The translations under genes and the position numbers were made by a program. From Amedibacillus dolichus DSM 3991 (GTDB lineage: Bacteria; Bacillota_I; Bacilli_A; Erysipelotrichales; Erysipelotrichaceae), in assembly GCF_000154285.1 (NCBI RefSeq), contig NZ_DS483477.1, positions 186,001 to 250,000 on the forward strand: 64,000 bases of DNA. The letters are read 5' to 3'. The first letter of the stretch is position 1. Every line of letters starts with the position of its first letter. Of the stretch, positions 34,695 through 46,245 are shown piece by piece. A model generated the notes under the pieces. It did no database searches and was not told the origin of the DNA. It saw only the letters and a list, made by a program, of their open reading frames with translations.

Positions 34695-34749
34695 TTTCTG
34701 CCTTTACATATCAATTTATGTATTATATTTCCTATAATTAAGGCAGAAA
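34695..34749. repeat. Inverted repeat with inner dyad
   Basis: TTTCTGCCTT (34695-34704) and AAGGCAGAAA (34740-34749) are perfectly complementary over 10 bases; the loop holds an inner ACATA/TATGT dyad. There is no T run after it. Otherwise the 428 bases between the XRE gene and tRNA-Leu hold no gene that I can support. Confidence 0.5.
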
Positions 34750-34891
34750 AGCGACTTTATAATTATATAAGTAGAAGCTTCTGAAAAAATTAACAAGTTT
34801 TATGATTGTTGAGAAAATAAGTTTAAAAAAATGAAAAAAGTGATTGCTTTTATGAATGATGTATGCTAAAATAACAGAGCAATTAAGGAAT

Positions 34892-34974
34892 GCGGGTGTG
34901 GCGAAATTGGCAGACGCACCAGACTTAGGATCTGGCGGGCAACCGTGGGGGTTCGAGTCCCTTCACCCGCACCA
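34892..34974 (+). tRNA. tRNA-Leu (UAG)
   Basis: Eighty-three bases with acceptor GCGGGTG/CACCCGC, anticodon loop CTTAGGA (anticodon TAG), a long variable arm (GGCGGGCAACCGTGGG region), T-loop GTTCGAGTC and an encoded CCA. Followed by a terminator. Confidence 0.97.
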
Positions 34975-34987
34975 TATATTGTAAATG

Positions 34988-35009
34988 AGCCTTGAAAAAG
35001 GCTTTTTTT
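34988..35009 (+). terminator. Terminator after tRNA-Leu
   Basis: AGCCTT (34988-34993) pairs with AAGGCT (34998-35003), followed by seven T. Confidence 0.85.
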
Positions 35010-35098
35010 GTGCTTTATGGAAACTATGTAGTGATTGAACTAGGATTAGAACCGTGAGAATTACTTTTAGGTAAAACAATAAAATAAAAAACAAAAAG

Positions 35099-35170
35099 TT
35101 TAGCACTAAAGTGTTGACAGTGCTAAAGAAATGGCATATACTATTAGCAGACATAGAGGTTGAGTGCTAG
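35099..35170 (+). promoter_or_regulatory. hrcA promoter with two CIRCE-type operators
   Basis: CIRCE 1: TTAGCACTA (35099-35107), nine bases, CAGTGCTAA (35117-35125). The -35 box TTGACA (35114-35119) lies inside it, then 17 bases to TATACT (35137-35142). A second, weaker 9-9-9 copy follows immediately: TTAGCAGAC (35144-35152), nine bases, GAGTGCTAG (35162-35170), covering the likely start site. HrcA bound to either site would block transcription. Confidence 0.9.
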
Positions 35171-35185
35171 AAAGGAGTGCTGAAG

Positions 35186-36196
35186 ATGCTGACAGAACGG
35201 CAAATCAAGATATTTAAAGCTATCGTAGATGTTTTTACTAAAACAGCAGAGCCGGTCGGTTCCAAGGCATTGATGGACGTGTTAGACTTCAGCTGTTCCA
35301 GTGCAACCATTCGTAATGAGATGGCGGCTCTTGAAGAAATCGGTTTATTGGAAAAAACACACACCTCTAGTGGACGTATCCCTAGCAGTAAAGGGTATCG
35401 CTTCTATGTAGAGCACCTCATGGAAAAACAATTAGATGATTCGGTGAAAAATTCTTTACAAAAAGTTTTCAGCGAACGTCATTATTCGATTGAGGAAATT
35501 GTTAAAAAGAGCTGTGATATTTTATCACAGATGACTTCACTTACTTCTGTTGTTCTTGGACCGGAAAGCCGCTCGCAGCTATTGCAGCATATACAGCTGA
35601 TTCCATTGACTCAGCGCAGTGCGGTTGCAATATTCGTAACGGATCATGGACATACCGAAAATAAAACCTTTCATTTCAATACGGACGTTAGTATTGAAGA
35701 TATTAAGACTTGTACGGATTTGTTAAATGATAAGCTAAGTGGTACACCGATTTGTGATGTTGTTGATCGAATGCGGGAAATCGAACCGTTGTTAGCTAGT
35801 CATGTTGCTCGTCATGAGGTTTTATTTGAGGCGTTTGTCAACGCATTTATGCGTTTCGCAACGGAAAATGTTTATTGCAGCGGGCAATCGAATATGCTGT
35901 ATCAACCGGAGTTTGCCGATATTGAAAAGCTGAAGGAGCTTATGAAAATGTTGGAGGATAGCTCTTTATTCCGTCAAATTGCCAATCATGAAGGAAATAT
36001 GGCGATTGAAATTGGCGGTGAGCATGAGTTGGTACAGGTTGATAACGTAGCCGTTATTTCCAGTAAATTTCGTATCGGTGATAATGAACAAGGGGAATTG
36101 ATGGTTGTCGGTCCGACACGCATGCAGTACAACCGAGTTGTAGCGTTGATGGAATATATGAGCAAAGTTATTGAAGATATGTATAATGAGCGATAG
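35186..36196 (+). CDS. hrcA: Heat-shock repressor HrcA
   Basis: A 336-residue repressor that binds CIRCE and represses class I heat-shock genes, stabilised by GroE. An N-terminal winged helix (MLTERQIKIFKAIVDVF, VGSKALM, CSSATIRNEMAALEEIGLLEKTHTSSGRIPSSKGYRFYV) is followed by the GAF-like central and C-terminal dimer domain. ATG 35186 is chosen because AAAGGAG lies 8 bases upstream; a GTG at 35177 overlaps that site. First gene of hrcA-grpE-dnaK-dnaJ, so it is autoregulated. Confidence 0.97.
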   Translation: MLTERQIKIFKAIVDVFTKTAEPVGSKALMDVLDFSCSSATIRNEMAALEEIGLLEKTHTSSGRIPSSKGYRFYVEHLMEKQLDDSVKNSLQKVFSERHYSIEEIVKKSCDILSQMTSLTSVVLGPESRSQLLQHIQLIPLTQRSAVAIFVTDHGHTENKTFHFNTDVSIEDIKTCTDLLNDKLSGTPICDVVDRMREIEPLLASHVARHEVLFEAFVNAFMRFATENVYCSGQSNMLYQPEFADIEKLKELMKMLEDSSLFRQIANHEGNMAIEIGGEHELVQVDNVAVISSKFRIGDNEQGELMVVGPTRMQYNRVVALMEYMSKVIEDMYNER

Positions 36197-36205
36197 GAGG
36201 TCAAT

Positions 36206-38640
<2,435 letters not shown>

Positions 38641-38687
38641 GAACGTAGTATATACAACTCCTAGCGAATGCTAGGTTTTGTATGTTC
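38641..38687 (+). promoter_or_regulatory. Intercistronic hairpin between dnaK and dnaJ
   Basis: CCTAGC-GAAT-GCTAGG forms a tight stem, extended outward through ATACAA/TTGTAT and GAAC/GTTC around an internal loop. There is no T run, so it is not a standard terminator. It may stabilise the dnaK message or lower dnaJ expression. Confidence 0.6.
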
Positions 38688-38711
38688 TAACGCATAAGGA
38701 AGGTGATGACT

Positions 38712-39812
38712 TTGGAAAAAAGAGATTACTACGAAGTCCTTGGATTAAGCAAGGGCGCAAGTGATGATGAAATCAAAAGAGCATATCGTAAAATGGCCAA
38801 GAAATATCACCCGGATATTAACAAAGAAGCCGATGCGGAAGCAAAATTTAAAGAAATCAATGAGGCTTATGAGGTCTTAAGTGATCCACAAAAAAAAGCA
38901 ACCTATGACCAATTCGGTCATGCCGGTATGGACGGCGCAAGCTTTGGCGGCGGACAAGGGTTTGGCTTTGATGACTTAGGCGATATCTTCGGTTCTTTCT
39001 TCGGTGGAGGATTTGGCGGTGGCTCTCGAAGTCGCAGAAATACCGGTCCGATGAAGGGCAATGATCGTTTTATGCAAATGCGTATTGATTTCATGGACGC
39101 TATTTTTGGCAAGACAGAAACGATTACGGTAGAATTGGATGAACAATGTGATACTTGCTTAGGCTCTGGTGCAAAAACCAAGGCTGATGTGAAAAGCTGT
39201 CCGAATTGTGGAGGCAGTGGTACGGTAACAACGCAGCAGCGTACACCTTTTGGTGTATTTCAATCACAAGGAGTGTGTCCGCAATGTAATGGTAGCGGTA
39301 AAAAAATTATCAATAAATGTCCAAAATGTGGTGGTAAAGGCTATGAGCATAAGCGTGTAAAGCTGGATATTAAAATTCCTGCCGGTATTCAAAGCGGGCA
39401 GCAGGTGCGTATCGCCAATAAAGGAGAGCGTGGCATCAATGGTGGTCCAAATGGTGATTTGTATATTGAAATCATCGTATCACGCCATAAACAATTTGTA
39501 CGTGATGGAAATGATATTCGTATCAGTATTCCTATTAGTGTAGTTGATGCGGTACTTGGCTGTAAGATTGATGTTCCGACTGTTTATGGTGATGTAGAAT
39601 TAAGTATTCCTGCCGGCACGCAGCATGGACAATTGTTCCGTTTAAAAGGAAAGGGTGTAAAATCCTCTCGTGGTCAAGGCGATCAATATGTGGAAATACA
39701 GTTGGAAGTGCCTACAAAGCTCAATAGAGATGAAAAGGAATTGTTTGAGAAGATTCGTGATAAGCGTAAGCATGAATCACCATTTGAAAAGTTTAAAAAA
39801 GCATTTAAGTAA
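38712..39812 (+). CDS. dnaJ: Chaperone DnaJ (Hsp40)
   Basis: A 366-residue class A J-protein that stimulates DnaK ATPase. J domain (1-65) with HPD in [12 protein letters not shown], a Gly/Phe-rich region (about 75-115), four zinc-binding CxxCxGxG-type motifs ([33 protein letters not shown]), then the C-terminal substrate domains. TTG 38712 gives the usual [11 protein letters not shown] start after GGAAGGTGA; ATG 38706 and GTG 38703 in the same frame are alternatives. A strong bidirectional terminator follows. Confidence 0.96.
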   Translation: MEKRDYYEVLGLSKGASDDEIKRAYRKMAKKYHPDINKEADAEAKFKEINEAYEVLSDPQKKATYDQFGHAGMDGASFGGGQGFGFDDLGDIFGSFFGGGFGGGSRSRRNTGPMKGNDRFMQMRIDFMDAIFGKTETITVELDEQCDTCLGSGAKTKADVKSCPNCGGSGTVTTQQRTPFGVFQSQGVCPQCNGSGKKIINKCPKCGGKGYEHKRVKLDIKIPAGIQSGQQVRIANKGERGINGGPNGDLYIEIIVSRHKQFVRDGNDIRISIPISVVDAVLGCKIDVPTVYGDVELSIPAGTQHGQLFRLKGKGVKSSRGQGDQYVEIQLEVPTKLNRDEKELFEKIRDKRKHESPFEKFKKAFK

Positions 39813-39814
39813 GT

Positions 39815-39838
39815 AAAACCTCCCGTTTGGGAGGTTTT
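39815..39838. terminator. Bidirectional terminator between dnaJ and cca
   Basis: AAAACCTCCC (39815-39824), loop GTTT, GGGAGGTTTT (39829-39838): a perfect 10-base-pair stem with A tract and T tract, usable from both strands. It touches the cca stop codon. Confidence 0.9.
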
Positions 39839-41180
39839 AGCTTTTAAACGTTTTTAACAGAGATAGCAAATTATCTTTTGTATTCTGACTTGGATCATCA
39901 ATAACGGTCTGATAAAGCATTTCCAAGGCTTTTTTTATATCTGCACCTTGATATCCCAATGCGATTATATCATGTCCGTTTACCGCTAAATCTTTTCGTT
40001 GAATCATGTCTTGTTCTTTTTGCATCTGCAAAAGCAAAGCTTTCGATGCAAGTATATTTTCAATGAGTTCCTTTTGAAGCTTTGGGTGCTTGGCATGATT
40101 ATCCGCAAGCTGTATATCAAGTATATCAAGGGCAAGCTCTATGTCGTTATCTAGTTTTGATAGAAAGCGTCGTAAGACTTTGCGTTTTGGGCATACGTAG
40201 TAGTCATGAAATGCAATCAGTGTCGTAATATATTTGATGGCAGTATTGGAATAATGGAGCTGTTTCAAACGCTGCTTGGCTATTTCCTTGGAAATTTCCG
40301 CATGCCCGTGATAATGCACAATACCTTTTTCATCGAAGCTTTCACAAAGTGGCTTGCCTAAATCATGAAATACGATGGCAAGCTTTTTTTCTAAGTTGTA
40401 ACCTTTGCTATGGTTTAAGGCAATATCGGTGTGGGTAAATATGTCATACGCATGCCATGGGGTCGGCTGTGGTGCGTCATAAATGCGCTGCATTTCCGGT
40501 AATATAAGTTCAAGAACATTGGCCGCTCTTAAAAAATGTAAGGCATTTGGTTTATCGCTGCATAGATATTGATTAAACTCTGCCTGTATGCGTTCTTTTG
40601 AAACATAGTCGATATCCATAGCGTGTGTCAGAATTGCTTGCCAGGTTTTTTCTTCAATCGTAAAGGATAATTGAGCTGAAAAGCGTAAGGCACGTAGGAT
40701 ACGTAGGGCATCTTCTTCCATTCGTTTGTTAGGATCTCCTACACAACGTATGGTTCTTCGATGGATATCTTTGATGCCGCAAAAGGGATCGATCAAACCA
40801 TGAACGGGGTGATAGGCAATTGCATTGATCGTAAAATCACGGCGCTTCAAATCCTCATAAATTGATTTGGTAAAGGATATATTTGCTGGTCTGCGATGGT
40901 CGATATAGTCATCTTCTTTTCGATAGGTCGTAATCTCAATAAAGTGTTCTTGGTATATTAGGGTTAGTGTTCCATGAGCGAATCCGGTTGGTAAAATGTG
41001 TAAACCTATCTGTTGAAAAAGTGCTATGGTTTCTTGTGGCAGAGCATTGGTGATTACATCATAATCGTGGCAGTTACGCTTACAGATAGCATCACGAACA
41101 CAGCCACCGACAACGAAGGCTTCATAGCCATTAGCTTCGTAAATTGCGAATATATCGAGTATGTATTGTGGTAGCAGCAT
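39837..41180 (-). CDS. cca: CCA tRNA nucleotidyltransferase with HD domain
   Basis: A 447-residue class II nucleotidyltransferase that adds or repairs the 3' CCA of tRNAs. The head domain has FVVGGCVRDAICKRNCHDYDV (the Gly-Gly and D-x-D metal site), TYRKEDDY, RRDFTINAIAY, LIDPFCGIKDI and the neck EEDALRILRALRFSAQL. The C-terminal half has an HD phosphohydrolase-like motif, VFHDLGKP. All tRNAs in this window already encode CCA, so repair may be its main role. Its start has AAGGAGGAG upstream. Confidence 0.95.
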   Translation of the reverse strand: MLLPQYILDIFAIYEANGYEAFVVGGCVRDAICKRNCHDYDVITNALPQETIALFQQIGLHILPTGFAHGTLTLIYQEHFIEITTYRKEDDYIDHRRPANISFTKSIYEDLKRRDFTINAIAYHPVHGLIDPFCGIKDIHRRTIRCVGDPNKRMEEDALRILRALRFSAQLSFTIEEKTWQAILTHAMDIDYVSKERIQAEFNQYLCSDKPNALHFLRAANVLELILPEMQRIYDAPQPTPWHAYDIFTHTDIALNHSKGYNLEKKLAIVFHDLGKPLCESFDEKGIVHYHGHAEISKEIAKQRLKQLHYSNTAIKYITTLIAFHDYYVCPKRKVLRRFLSKLDNDIELALDILDIQLADNHAKHPKLQKELIENILASKALLLQMQKEQDMIQRKDLAVNGHDIIALGYQGADIKKALEMLYQTVIDDPSQNTKDNLLSLLKTFKS

Positions 41181-41240
41181 GGTTTTCTCCTCCTTGTTTC
41201 TTTATTATAATTCGTCTATAATAGCTTGGGAAGTGATGAT

Positions 41241-41792
41241 GTGAAAAAAATAGTGGAAATGACACACGATATTATGCGCAATTATACAAAATCAAAAGGA
41301 ATTGCGGTTGATTTTACGATGGGGAATGGCTATGATACACTTTTTTTGGCACAGCAGGATTTTGCAAAGGTTATTGCATTCGATATTCAAGAAGAAAGTC
41401 TCATGCGTACCAAGGCACTGCTTCAGCAAGAAAAACAGCTTGCGAAGGTAAATCTGATTTGTGATGGACATGAAAATTTAGATGCTTATGTTTCTGCTTT
41501 TGATGTAGGTATTTTTAATTTCGGTTATCTTCCGCAAACGGATAAATGTGTAACAACAAAACTTGCGACAAGTAAAATAGCTGTTGAAAAAGCACTTGCA
41601 TGCTTGGCTGTGCATGGAGTATTGCTATTGGTGTTGTATCCCGGACATGAGGAAGGGAAAAAGGAAGCTGATTATTTCTTAGAAAAAGCTAAAGCGTTGC
41701 CAAGCAAACAGTTTGCGATTTGCCATATCGCATTGATGAATAAAAAGCAAGCACCGAGTATTTTGGTGATTGAAAGACAGGCAAAAGGATAA
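41241..41792 (+). CDS. mnmM: tRNA wobble methyltransferase MnmM-like (YtqB family)
   Basis: A 183-residue class I SAM methyltransferase. AVDFTMGNGYDTLFLAQ is the SAM-binding motif I, followed by IAFDIQEESL, FNFGYLPQTDK, and LLVLYPGHEEGKKEADYF, which are hallmarks of YtqB. YtqB acts as MnmM, methylating 5-aminomethyl-2-thiouridine to the methylaminomethyl form at tRNA position 34. A GTG start at 41241 is chosen because GGAAGTGA precedes it; a TTG at 41226 would place the site inside the gene. Confidence 0.87.
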   Translation: MKKIVEMTHDIMRNYTKSKGIAVDFTMGNGYDTLFLAQQDFAKVIAFDIQEESLMRTKALLQQEKQLAKVNLICDGHENLDAYVSAFDVGIFNFGYLPQTDKCVTTKLATSKIAVEKALACLAVHGVLLLVLYPGHEEGKKEADYFLEKAKALPSKQFAICHIALMNKKQAPSILVIERQAKG

Positions 41793-41831
41793 AATTTTCT
41801 TTGTTTTTTACATAGAGTTCACATAAAGGGA

Positions 41832-41845
41832 CACACTAAAGTGTG
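41832..41845. promoter_or_regulatory. Palindrome before manganese catalase
   Basis: CACACT-AA-AGTGTG, a perfect 14-base palindrome a few bases before the ribosome site (AAAGGAG) of the catalase gene; a candidate operator, or a hairpin in the 5' leader. Confidence 0.45.
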
Positions 41846-41860
41846 AAAGGAGTGAAATTT

Positions 41861-42562
41861 ATGTTTAAACATGAGAAGAAGCTAATGCACAAGGTGCGTG
41901 TCGAGAAGCCAAATCCGCAATATGCGGTGTTGATGCAGGAACAATTAGGAGGCTGTAATGGTGAGTTAAAGGCTGCCATGCAATATTTATCGCAATCCTT
42001 TCGTGCGAAAGACCCTGTATTTAAAGATTTATTACTTGATATCGGAACTGAGGAACTTTCACATCTTGAAATTGTTGCGGAGTGTATCAACCTACTAAAT
42101 GGCGGAGATGTAGATTATAAGAAAATTGATAGTGGGGAATTGGAAACCATGGTAACCTTTGGGTTAAATCCGGCATTGATCAATTCCAGTGGGAATCCAT
42201 GGACAGCAGATTATGTTACTGTTACCGGAGATTTAGCTGCCGATTTATTGGCGGATATTGCCAGTGAACAGCGTGCAAAGGTCGTATATGAATATTTGTA
42301 TCGTCAAATTGATGATAAATATGTAAAAGAAACCATCATGTTCTTGTTGGAGCGAGAAGAAGCACATAATGCTTTATTCTGTGAAGCCTTAAATAAAATC
42401 ACTCATGATGGTTCGAATAAAAACTTCGGAATCAGTGAAGATAGCCGCTTATATTTTGATTTATCAAAGCCGGGACGTTATTTTGATGATCCGAAGCCGG
42501 AACCGGTGGAAATGAAAAATGCACCGGGTTGTAGCTGTAAGGATAAAAAGGCAAAGAAGTAG
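41861..42562 (+). CDS. Manganese catalase family protein (CotJC-like)
   Basis: A 233-residue four-helix-bundle dimanganese protein that likely breaks down hydrogen peroxide. Metal-ligand segments are EQLGGCNGELKAAMQYLSQSF, IGTEELSHLEIVAE, ASEQRAKVVYEYLYRQ and LLEREEAHNALF, giving the paired Glu and Glu-x-x-His ligands. The tail ends in a lysine-rich segment with C-S-C. CotJC spore-coat proteins are the same family; nothing here decides between free catalase and coat protein. ATG 41861 follows AAAGGAGTG. Confidence 0.9.
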   Translation: MFKHEKKLMHKVRVEKPNPQYAVLMQEQLGGCNGELKAAMQYLSQSFRAKDPVFKDLLLDIGTEELSHLEIVAECINLLNGGDVDYKKIDSGELETMVTFGLNPALINSSGNPWTADYVTVTGDLAADLLADIASEQRAKVVYEYLYRQIDDKYVKETIMFLLEREEAHNALFCEALNKITHDGSNKNFGISEDSRLYFDLSKPGRYFDDPKPEPVEMKNAPGCSCKDKKAKK

Positions 42563-42571
42563 CCTAGGAAG

Positions 42572-42622
42572 AACTGTGTTTGATAAGAGTCGTTAAAAAA
42601 CTCAATATAACACAGTTTTTTT
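42572..42622 (+). terminator. Terminator after manganese catalase
   Basis: AACTGTGTT (42572-42580) pairs with AACACAGTT (42609-42617); the loop contains an inner GAGT/ACTC stem, and a T run follows. Confidence 0.8.
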
Positions 42623-42676
42623 CTATCCATGAAATTCAGAGATAAAAAATGGGAAAGGTTAGTAAAATGCAAAATT

Positions 42677-42749
42677 TTAGCACTCTATAGTTGACAGTGC
42701 TAAATAATGTGCTATACTATATTTAGCAGTTAGGTTTATAGAGTGCTAA
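42677..42749 (+). promoter_or_regulatory. clpB promoter with two CIRCE-type operators
   Basis: CIRCE 1: TTAGCACTC (42677-42685), nine bases, CAGTGCTAA (42695-42703), enclosing the -35 box TTGACA (42691-42696). TATACT (42713-42718) follows after 16 bases. CIRCE 2: TTAGCAGTT (42723-42731), nine bases, GAGTGCTAA (42741-42749), spans the likely start site. The layout matches the hrcA promoter. Confidence 0.92.
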
Positions 42750-42762
42750 AGGAGTGATAGAT

Positions 42763-45318
42763 ATGAATTTTGAAAAGATGTCAGAAAAGCTGCAGGAGGT
42801 TATCATGCAGGCAGTGGAAATCTGCAAGAACTACCAGCATACATCTATTAGTACGATACAGATGCTGAAGGCCATTTTCGAAAATGATGTGCTAGATGGA
42901 CTATATAAGCGTTTGAATATAGATAAAACTAAAGCACTGGCTATCATTGATGAGGAAATGGCGCGTGTGGCAACTGCCTCTAATGTGAATCCGCAATTTT
43001 CTTCTGAGGTAGCAAATGCTTTTCAACAAGCAGAGCAATGGAGCGCTTCGGTAAATGAAAGTTATATGAGCGTTGCGAGTGTTTGGATTGCATTGATGTT
43101 CAATAAAAGCTATATTTCCAAGAAATTGGTTAAAGAGTTTCATTTGAAGGAAGCTGATGTGAAAGAGGAAGAATTGAAACGTCGTGGCAATAAAACGATG
43201 GATACACCGAATGCCGAGAGCAATTTGGAAGCCTTAAGCAAATACGGTCGTGATTTAGTAGAAGAGGTAAAAAGCGGAAAGATCGATCCGATTATCGGAC
43301 GTGATGATGAAATTCGTCGTGTAATTCAGATTTTATCTCGTAAGACGAAGAACAATCCGGTGTTGATTGGTGAGCCCGGTGTAGGTAAAACCGCAGTGGT
43401 TGAAGGAATTGCTTGGCGTATCATGAAGGGTGATGTTCCGGCTTCTTTAAAGGATAAGAAGCTGATTGAATTGGATATGGGCTCCTTGATTGCCGGCGCA
43501 AAGTATCGTGGTGAATTTGAAGAGCGTTTAAAGGCTATTCTTGAAGAAGTAAAAAATGCACAGGGTGGTATCATTCTGTTTATTGATGAGATTCATAATT
43601 TGGTTGGAGCAGGGAAAAGTGAGGGCTCCATGGACGCAGGAAATATGCTAAAGCCGATGTTGGCACGTGGAGAGTTGCGTTGTATCGGTGCAACAACCTT
43701 TAAAGAATATCGACAGTATATTGAAAAAGATGCTGCTTTGGAACGTCGTTTCCAACGTGTTCAGGTTGCTGAACCTACAGTGGAGGATACCATCAGTATC
43801 TTGCGTGGTTTAAAAGATCGTTTTGAATCTTACCATGGGGTGAAAATTTTAGATGAAGCGATTTTGGCAGCCGCAACCTTATCCAATCGCTATATTACCG
43901 ATCGTTTCTTACCGGATAAGGCAATTGATTTGGTTGATGAAGCTTGTGCAACCTTACGAGTAGAGATGGAATCTATGCCACAGGAGCTTGATGAGCTGCA
44001 ACGTAAAATCATGCAGCTGCAAATCGAAGAAACGGCTTTAAAAAAGGAAGAGGATAAGAAATCCTTGGAACGCTTGGCGGAAATTCGTCAGGACTTAAAA
44101 GAGCTGCAACTGAAAAAAGATGAGCTATATACAAAATGGGAAGATGAAAAGGCTGTTTTGGAGGAAAGTAAAGATGCTAAGGTAAAGTTGGAAAAGGCAC
44201 GCTTAGATTTGGAACAGGCACAAAATGAAGCTCGTTATGAGGACGCGGCGAAATTACAATACGCTACGATTCCTCATCTTGAAAAGCTTATTAAGGAGCA
44301 GGCAGAGAATAATCACGAAGATGCATTGATTCAAGAAACCGTCAATGAAGAAATGATTGCTAAAATTGTTTCTCGTTGGACAGGTGTAGAGGTTGCACGT
44401 TTGGTTGAAAGTGAGCGTAAGAAGCTTTTACAGCTAAAGGAAGCCTTGCAAAAGCGTGTAGTTGGGCAAGATCAAGCCTTAGAATTGGTAACTGATGCTA
44501 TTCTTCGCAGCAAAGCGCAGATTCAAGACGAAAACCGACCAATCGGAAGTTTCTTGTTCCTAGGTCCGACCGGTGTTGGTAAAACCGAGGTTGCTAAAGC
44601 ATTAGCACAACAGCTGTTTGATAGCGAAAGTCATATCGTACGTATTGATATGAGTGAATATATGGAAAAACACAGCGTTTCCCGTTTGATTGGTGCTCCT
44701 CCCGGATATGTCGGTTATGATGAAGGTGGACAGCTGAGTGAAGCGGTACGCAGAAATCCATATTCTATCGTTTTGTTTGATGAAGTTGAAAAAGCTCACC
44801 CAGATGTATTTAATGTTTTATTACAGATTTTAGATGACGGTCGCATTACCGATTCAAAGGGTGTAACGGTTGATTTTAAGAACACATTGTTGATTATGAC
44901 TAGTAATCTTGGCAGTCAATTTGCTTTTGATAGCGAAGGACGCGATGAAAAGTATATGCAGGAAGTTAAGAAATACTTTAAACCGGAGTTTATTAACCGT
45001 ATTGATGAAATCATTGTATTTAATGCCTTAGATGAAAGTATGCTGTCAAAGATTGCGCACAAATTTATGAATGAGTTGCGTGAACGCTTGGCACACAAGG
45101 ATATTGAATTGCGTGTAAGTGATGCGGTATATCGAAATATTGCAACGCAGGGTGTGGATCCGGTATATGGAGCTCGTCCGATGAAGCGTTATATTCAGCG
45201 TAATATCGAAACCTTGATTGCTCGTAAAATGATTGAAGGCAATGCCGGAAAAGATAGTGTGATTTCGGTTGATGTCCAAAACGATGCGTATGTCGTTCAT
45301 ATTGAAGATAAAGAATAA
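42763..45318 (+). CDS. clpB: Disaggregase ClpB (Hsp100)
   Basis: An 851-residue AAA+ protein that, with DnaK, rescues aggregated proteins. The N domain (1-150) is followed by AAA-1 with [13 protein letters not shown] (Walker A), LFIDEIHN (Walker B), the ClpB-type coiled-coil middle domain (about 405-520) and AAA-2 with [27 protein letters not shown] and [10 protein letters not shown] (sensor 2). There is no ClpP-binding IGL/F loop in its usual place, which fits ClpB, not ClpC. ATG 42763 has AAGGAG 9 bases upstream. It is under HrcA control by the two CIRCE sites. Confidence 0.95.
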   Translation: MNFEKMSEKLQEVIMQAVEICKNYQHTSISTIQMLKAIFENDVLDGLYKRLNIDKTKALAIIDEEMARVATASNVNPQFSSEVANAFQQAEQWSASVNESYMSVASVWIALMFNKSYISKKLVKEFHLKEADVKEEELKRRGNKTMDTPNAESNLEALSKYGRDLVEEVKSGKIDPIIGRDDEIRRVIQILSRKTKNNPVLIGEPGVGKTAVVEGIAWRIMKGDVPASLKDKKLIELDMGSLIAGAKYRGEFEERLKAILEEVKNAQGGIILFIDEIHNLVGAGKSEGSMDAGNMLKPMLARGELRCIGATTFKEYRQYIEKDAALERRFQRVQVAEPTVEDTISILRGLKDRFESYHGVKILDEAILAAATLSNRYITDRFLPDKAIDLVDEACATLRVEMESMPQELDELQRKIMQLQIEETALKKEEDKKSLERLAEIRQDLKELQLKKDELYTKWEDEKAVLEESKDAKVKLEKARLDLEQAQNEARYEDAAKLQYATIPHLEKLIKEQAENNHEDALIQETVNEEMIAKIVSRWTGVEVARLVESERKKLLQLKEALQKRVVGQDQALELVTDAILRSKAQIQDENRPIGSFLFLGPTGVGKTEVAKALAQQLFDSESHIVRIDMSEYMEKHSVSRLIGAPPGYVGYDEGGQLSEAVRRNPYSIVLFDEVEKAHPDVFNVLLQILDDGRITDSKGVTVDFKNTLLIMTSNLGSQFAFDSEGRDEKYMQEVKKYFKPEFINRIDEIIVFNALDESMLSKIAHKFMNELRERLAHKDIELRVSDAVYRNIATQGVDPVYGARPMKRYIQRNIETLIARKMIEGNAGKDSVISVDVQNDAYVVHIEDKE

Positions 45319-45346
45319 CAGTGGCCGAAGCTGCTGTTTTCTTTAT
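45317..45346 (+). terminator. Terminator after clpB
   Basis: A nine-pair stem (45317-45325 with 45330-45338, two G-T pairs) and CGAA loop overlap the stop codon and are followed by TTTTCTTT. Confidence 0.7.
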
Positions 45347-45352
45347 AAATAC

Positions 45353-45381
45353 TTGACTTTTTTTGATGGTATGGCTATGCT
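45353..45381 (+). promoter_or_regulatory. Promoter of yaaA
   Basis: TTGACT (45353-45358), 17 bases, TATGCT (45376-45381), about 20 bases before the start. Confidence 0.65.
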
Positions 45382-45402
45382 ACAAGCAAGGTAGGTGAAG
45401 GT

Positions 45403-46155
45403 ATGTTGATTTTGATATCTCCGGCTAAGCGTATGCGCAGTCATGTGGATTTTCTTGATGCGAAAGGAAAGCCTCCTTTTTTGAAACAAAGCAAGCGTTT
45501 GTTAGAGGAATTAAAGACGAAAGGGCTAGTGGAAATTCAACATCTTTTACATTGTAATGAAGGTATTGCCAAGGAAGCGATGCAACAATATCAATCCATG
45601 GATATAGAATATGGTAAGGTTCCGGCTTTATTGGCGTTTGATGGAATTCAATATACCTATATGCGACCGGATTTGTTTTCCGATGAAGCCTTTTGTTATT
45701 GTGAACAGCATCTGTATATTCTTTCCGGTTTTTATGGGGTGTTAGGCAGCATGGACGGAGTTTGCCCTTATCGTTTGGAGTTAGATAATCCATTCTCCGC
45801 ATCTTTTTGTAAGAACTTATATGCGTATTGGAAAGATGACTTGTATCGTTATGTTGCGGCAAAAGATTCTTGCTTACTTGATCTTACCAGCAAGCAATAT
45901 GGAAAAATTATCAAACGCTATCAAGATGACGATGTACGTATTGTTACCTGTCGTTTTTATGAAAAGGAGCCGAGCGGATTAAAGGAAAAGGGTGTTTATG
46001 TGAAAATGGCAAGAGGAGAAATGGTACGCTGGTTGGCAGAATCAAATATCACGAGGGTGGAGGACGTAAAAGCATTTTCGCAGTTAGGATATAGCTACAG
46101 TGAACAGCATTCGCATCATGAGGAATTTGTTTTTATAAGAAACGCCAAGAGATGA
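45403..46155 (+). CDS. yaaA: YaaA (DUF328/UPF0246) peroxide stress protein
   Basis: A 250-residue protein opening with LILISPAKRM, the family signature. It continues with ALLAFDGIQYTYM, LYILSGFYGVLGSMDGVCPYRLE and a C-terminal KMARGEMVRWL. YaaA binds DNA and limits intracellular free iron during peroxide stress in E. coli; the same role here is by family. Single gene with its own promoter. Confidence 0.92.
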   Translation: MLILISPAKRMRSHVDFLDAKGKPPFLKQSKRLLEELKTKGLVEIQHLLHCNEGIAKEAMQQYQSMDIEYGKVPALLAFDGIQYTYMRPDLFSDEAFCYCEQHLYILSGFYGVLGSMDGVCPYRLELDNPFSASFCKNLYAYWKDDLYRYVAAKDSCLLDLTSKQYGKIIKRYQDDDVRIVTCRFYEKEPSGLKEKGVYVKMARGEMVRWLAESNITRVEDVKAFSQLGYSYSEQHSHHEEFVFIRNAKR

Positions 46156-46189
46156 ATTTTGTGGAATCATGTTATTTTATAGGCGTAGC

Positions 46190-46218
46190 TTGAAATTTTA
46201 GATAGAACAGTTTACACT
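46190..46218 (+). promoter_or_regulatory. Promoter of the DUF5685/J-domain pair
   Basis: TTGAAA (46190-46195), 17 bases, TACACT (46213-46218). Confidence 0.6.
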
Positions 46219-46245
46219 ATACAAGGAGTTTCGAATGGAGGAGCT

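Noticed and set aside
45425-45862. 145-codon minus-strand frame inside yaaA
   Set aside because: Antisense shadow of a recognised family.
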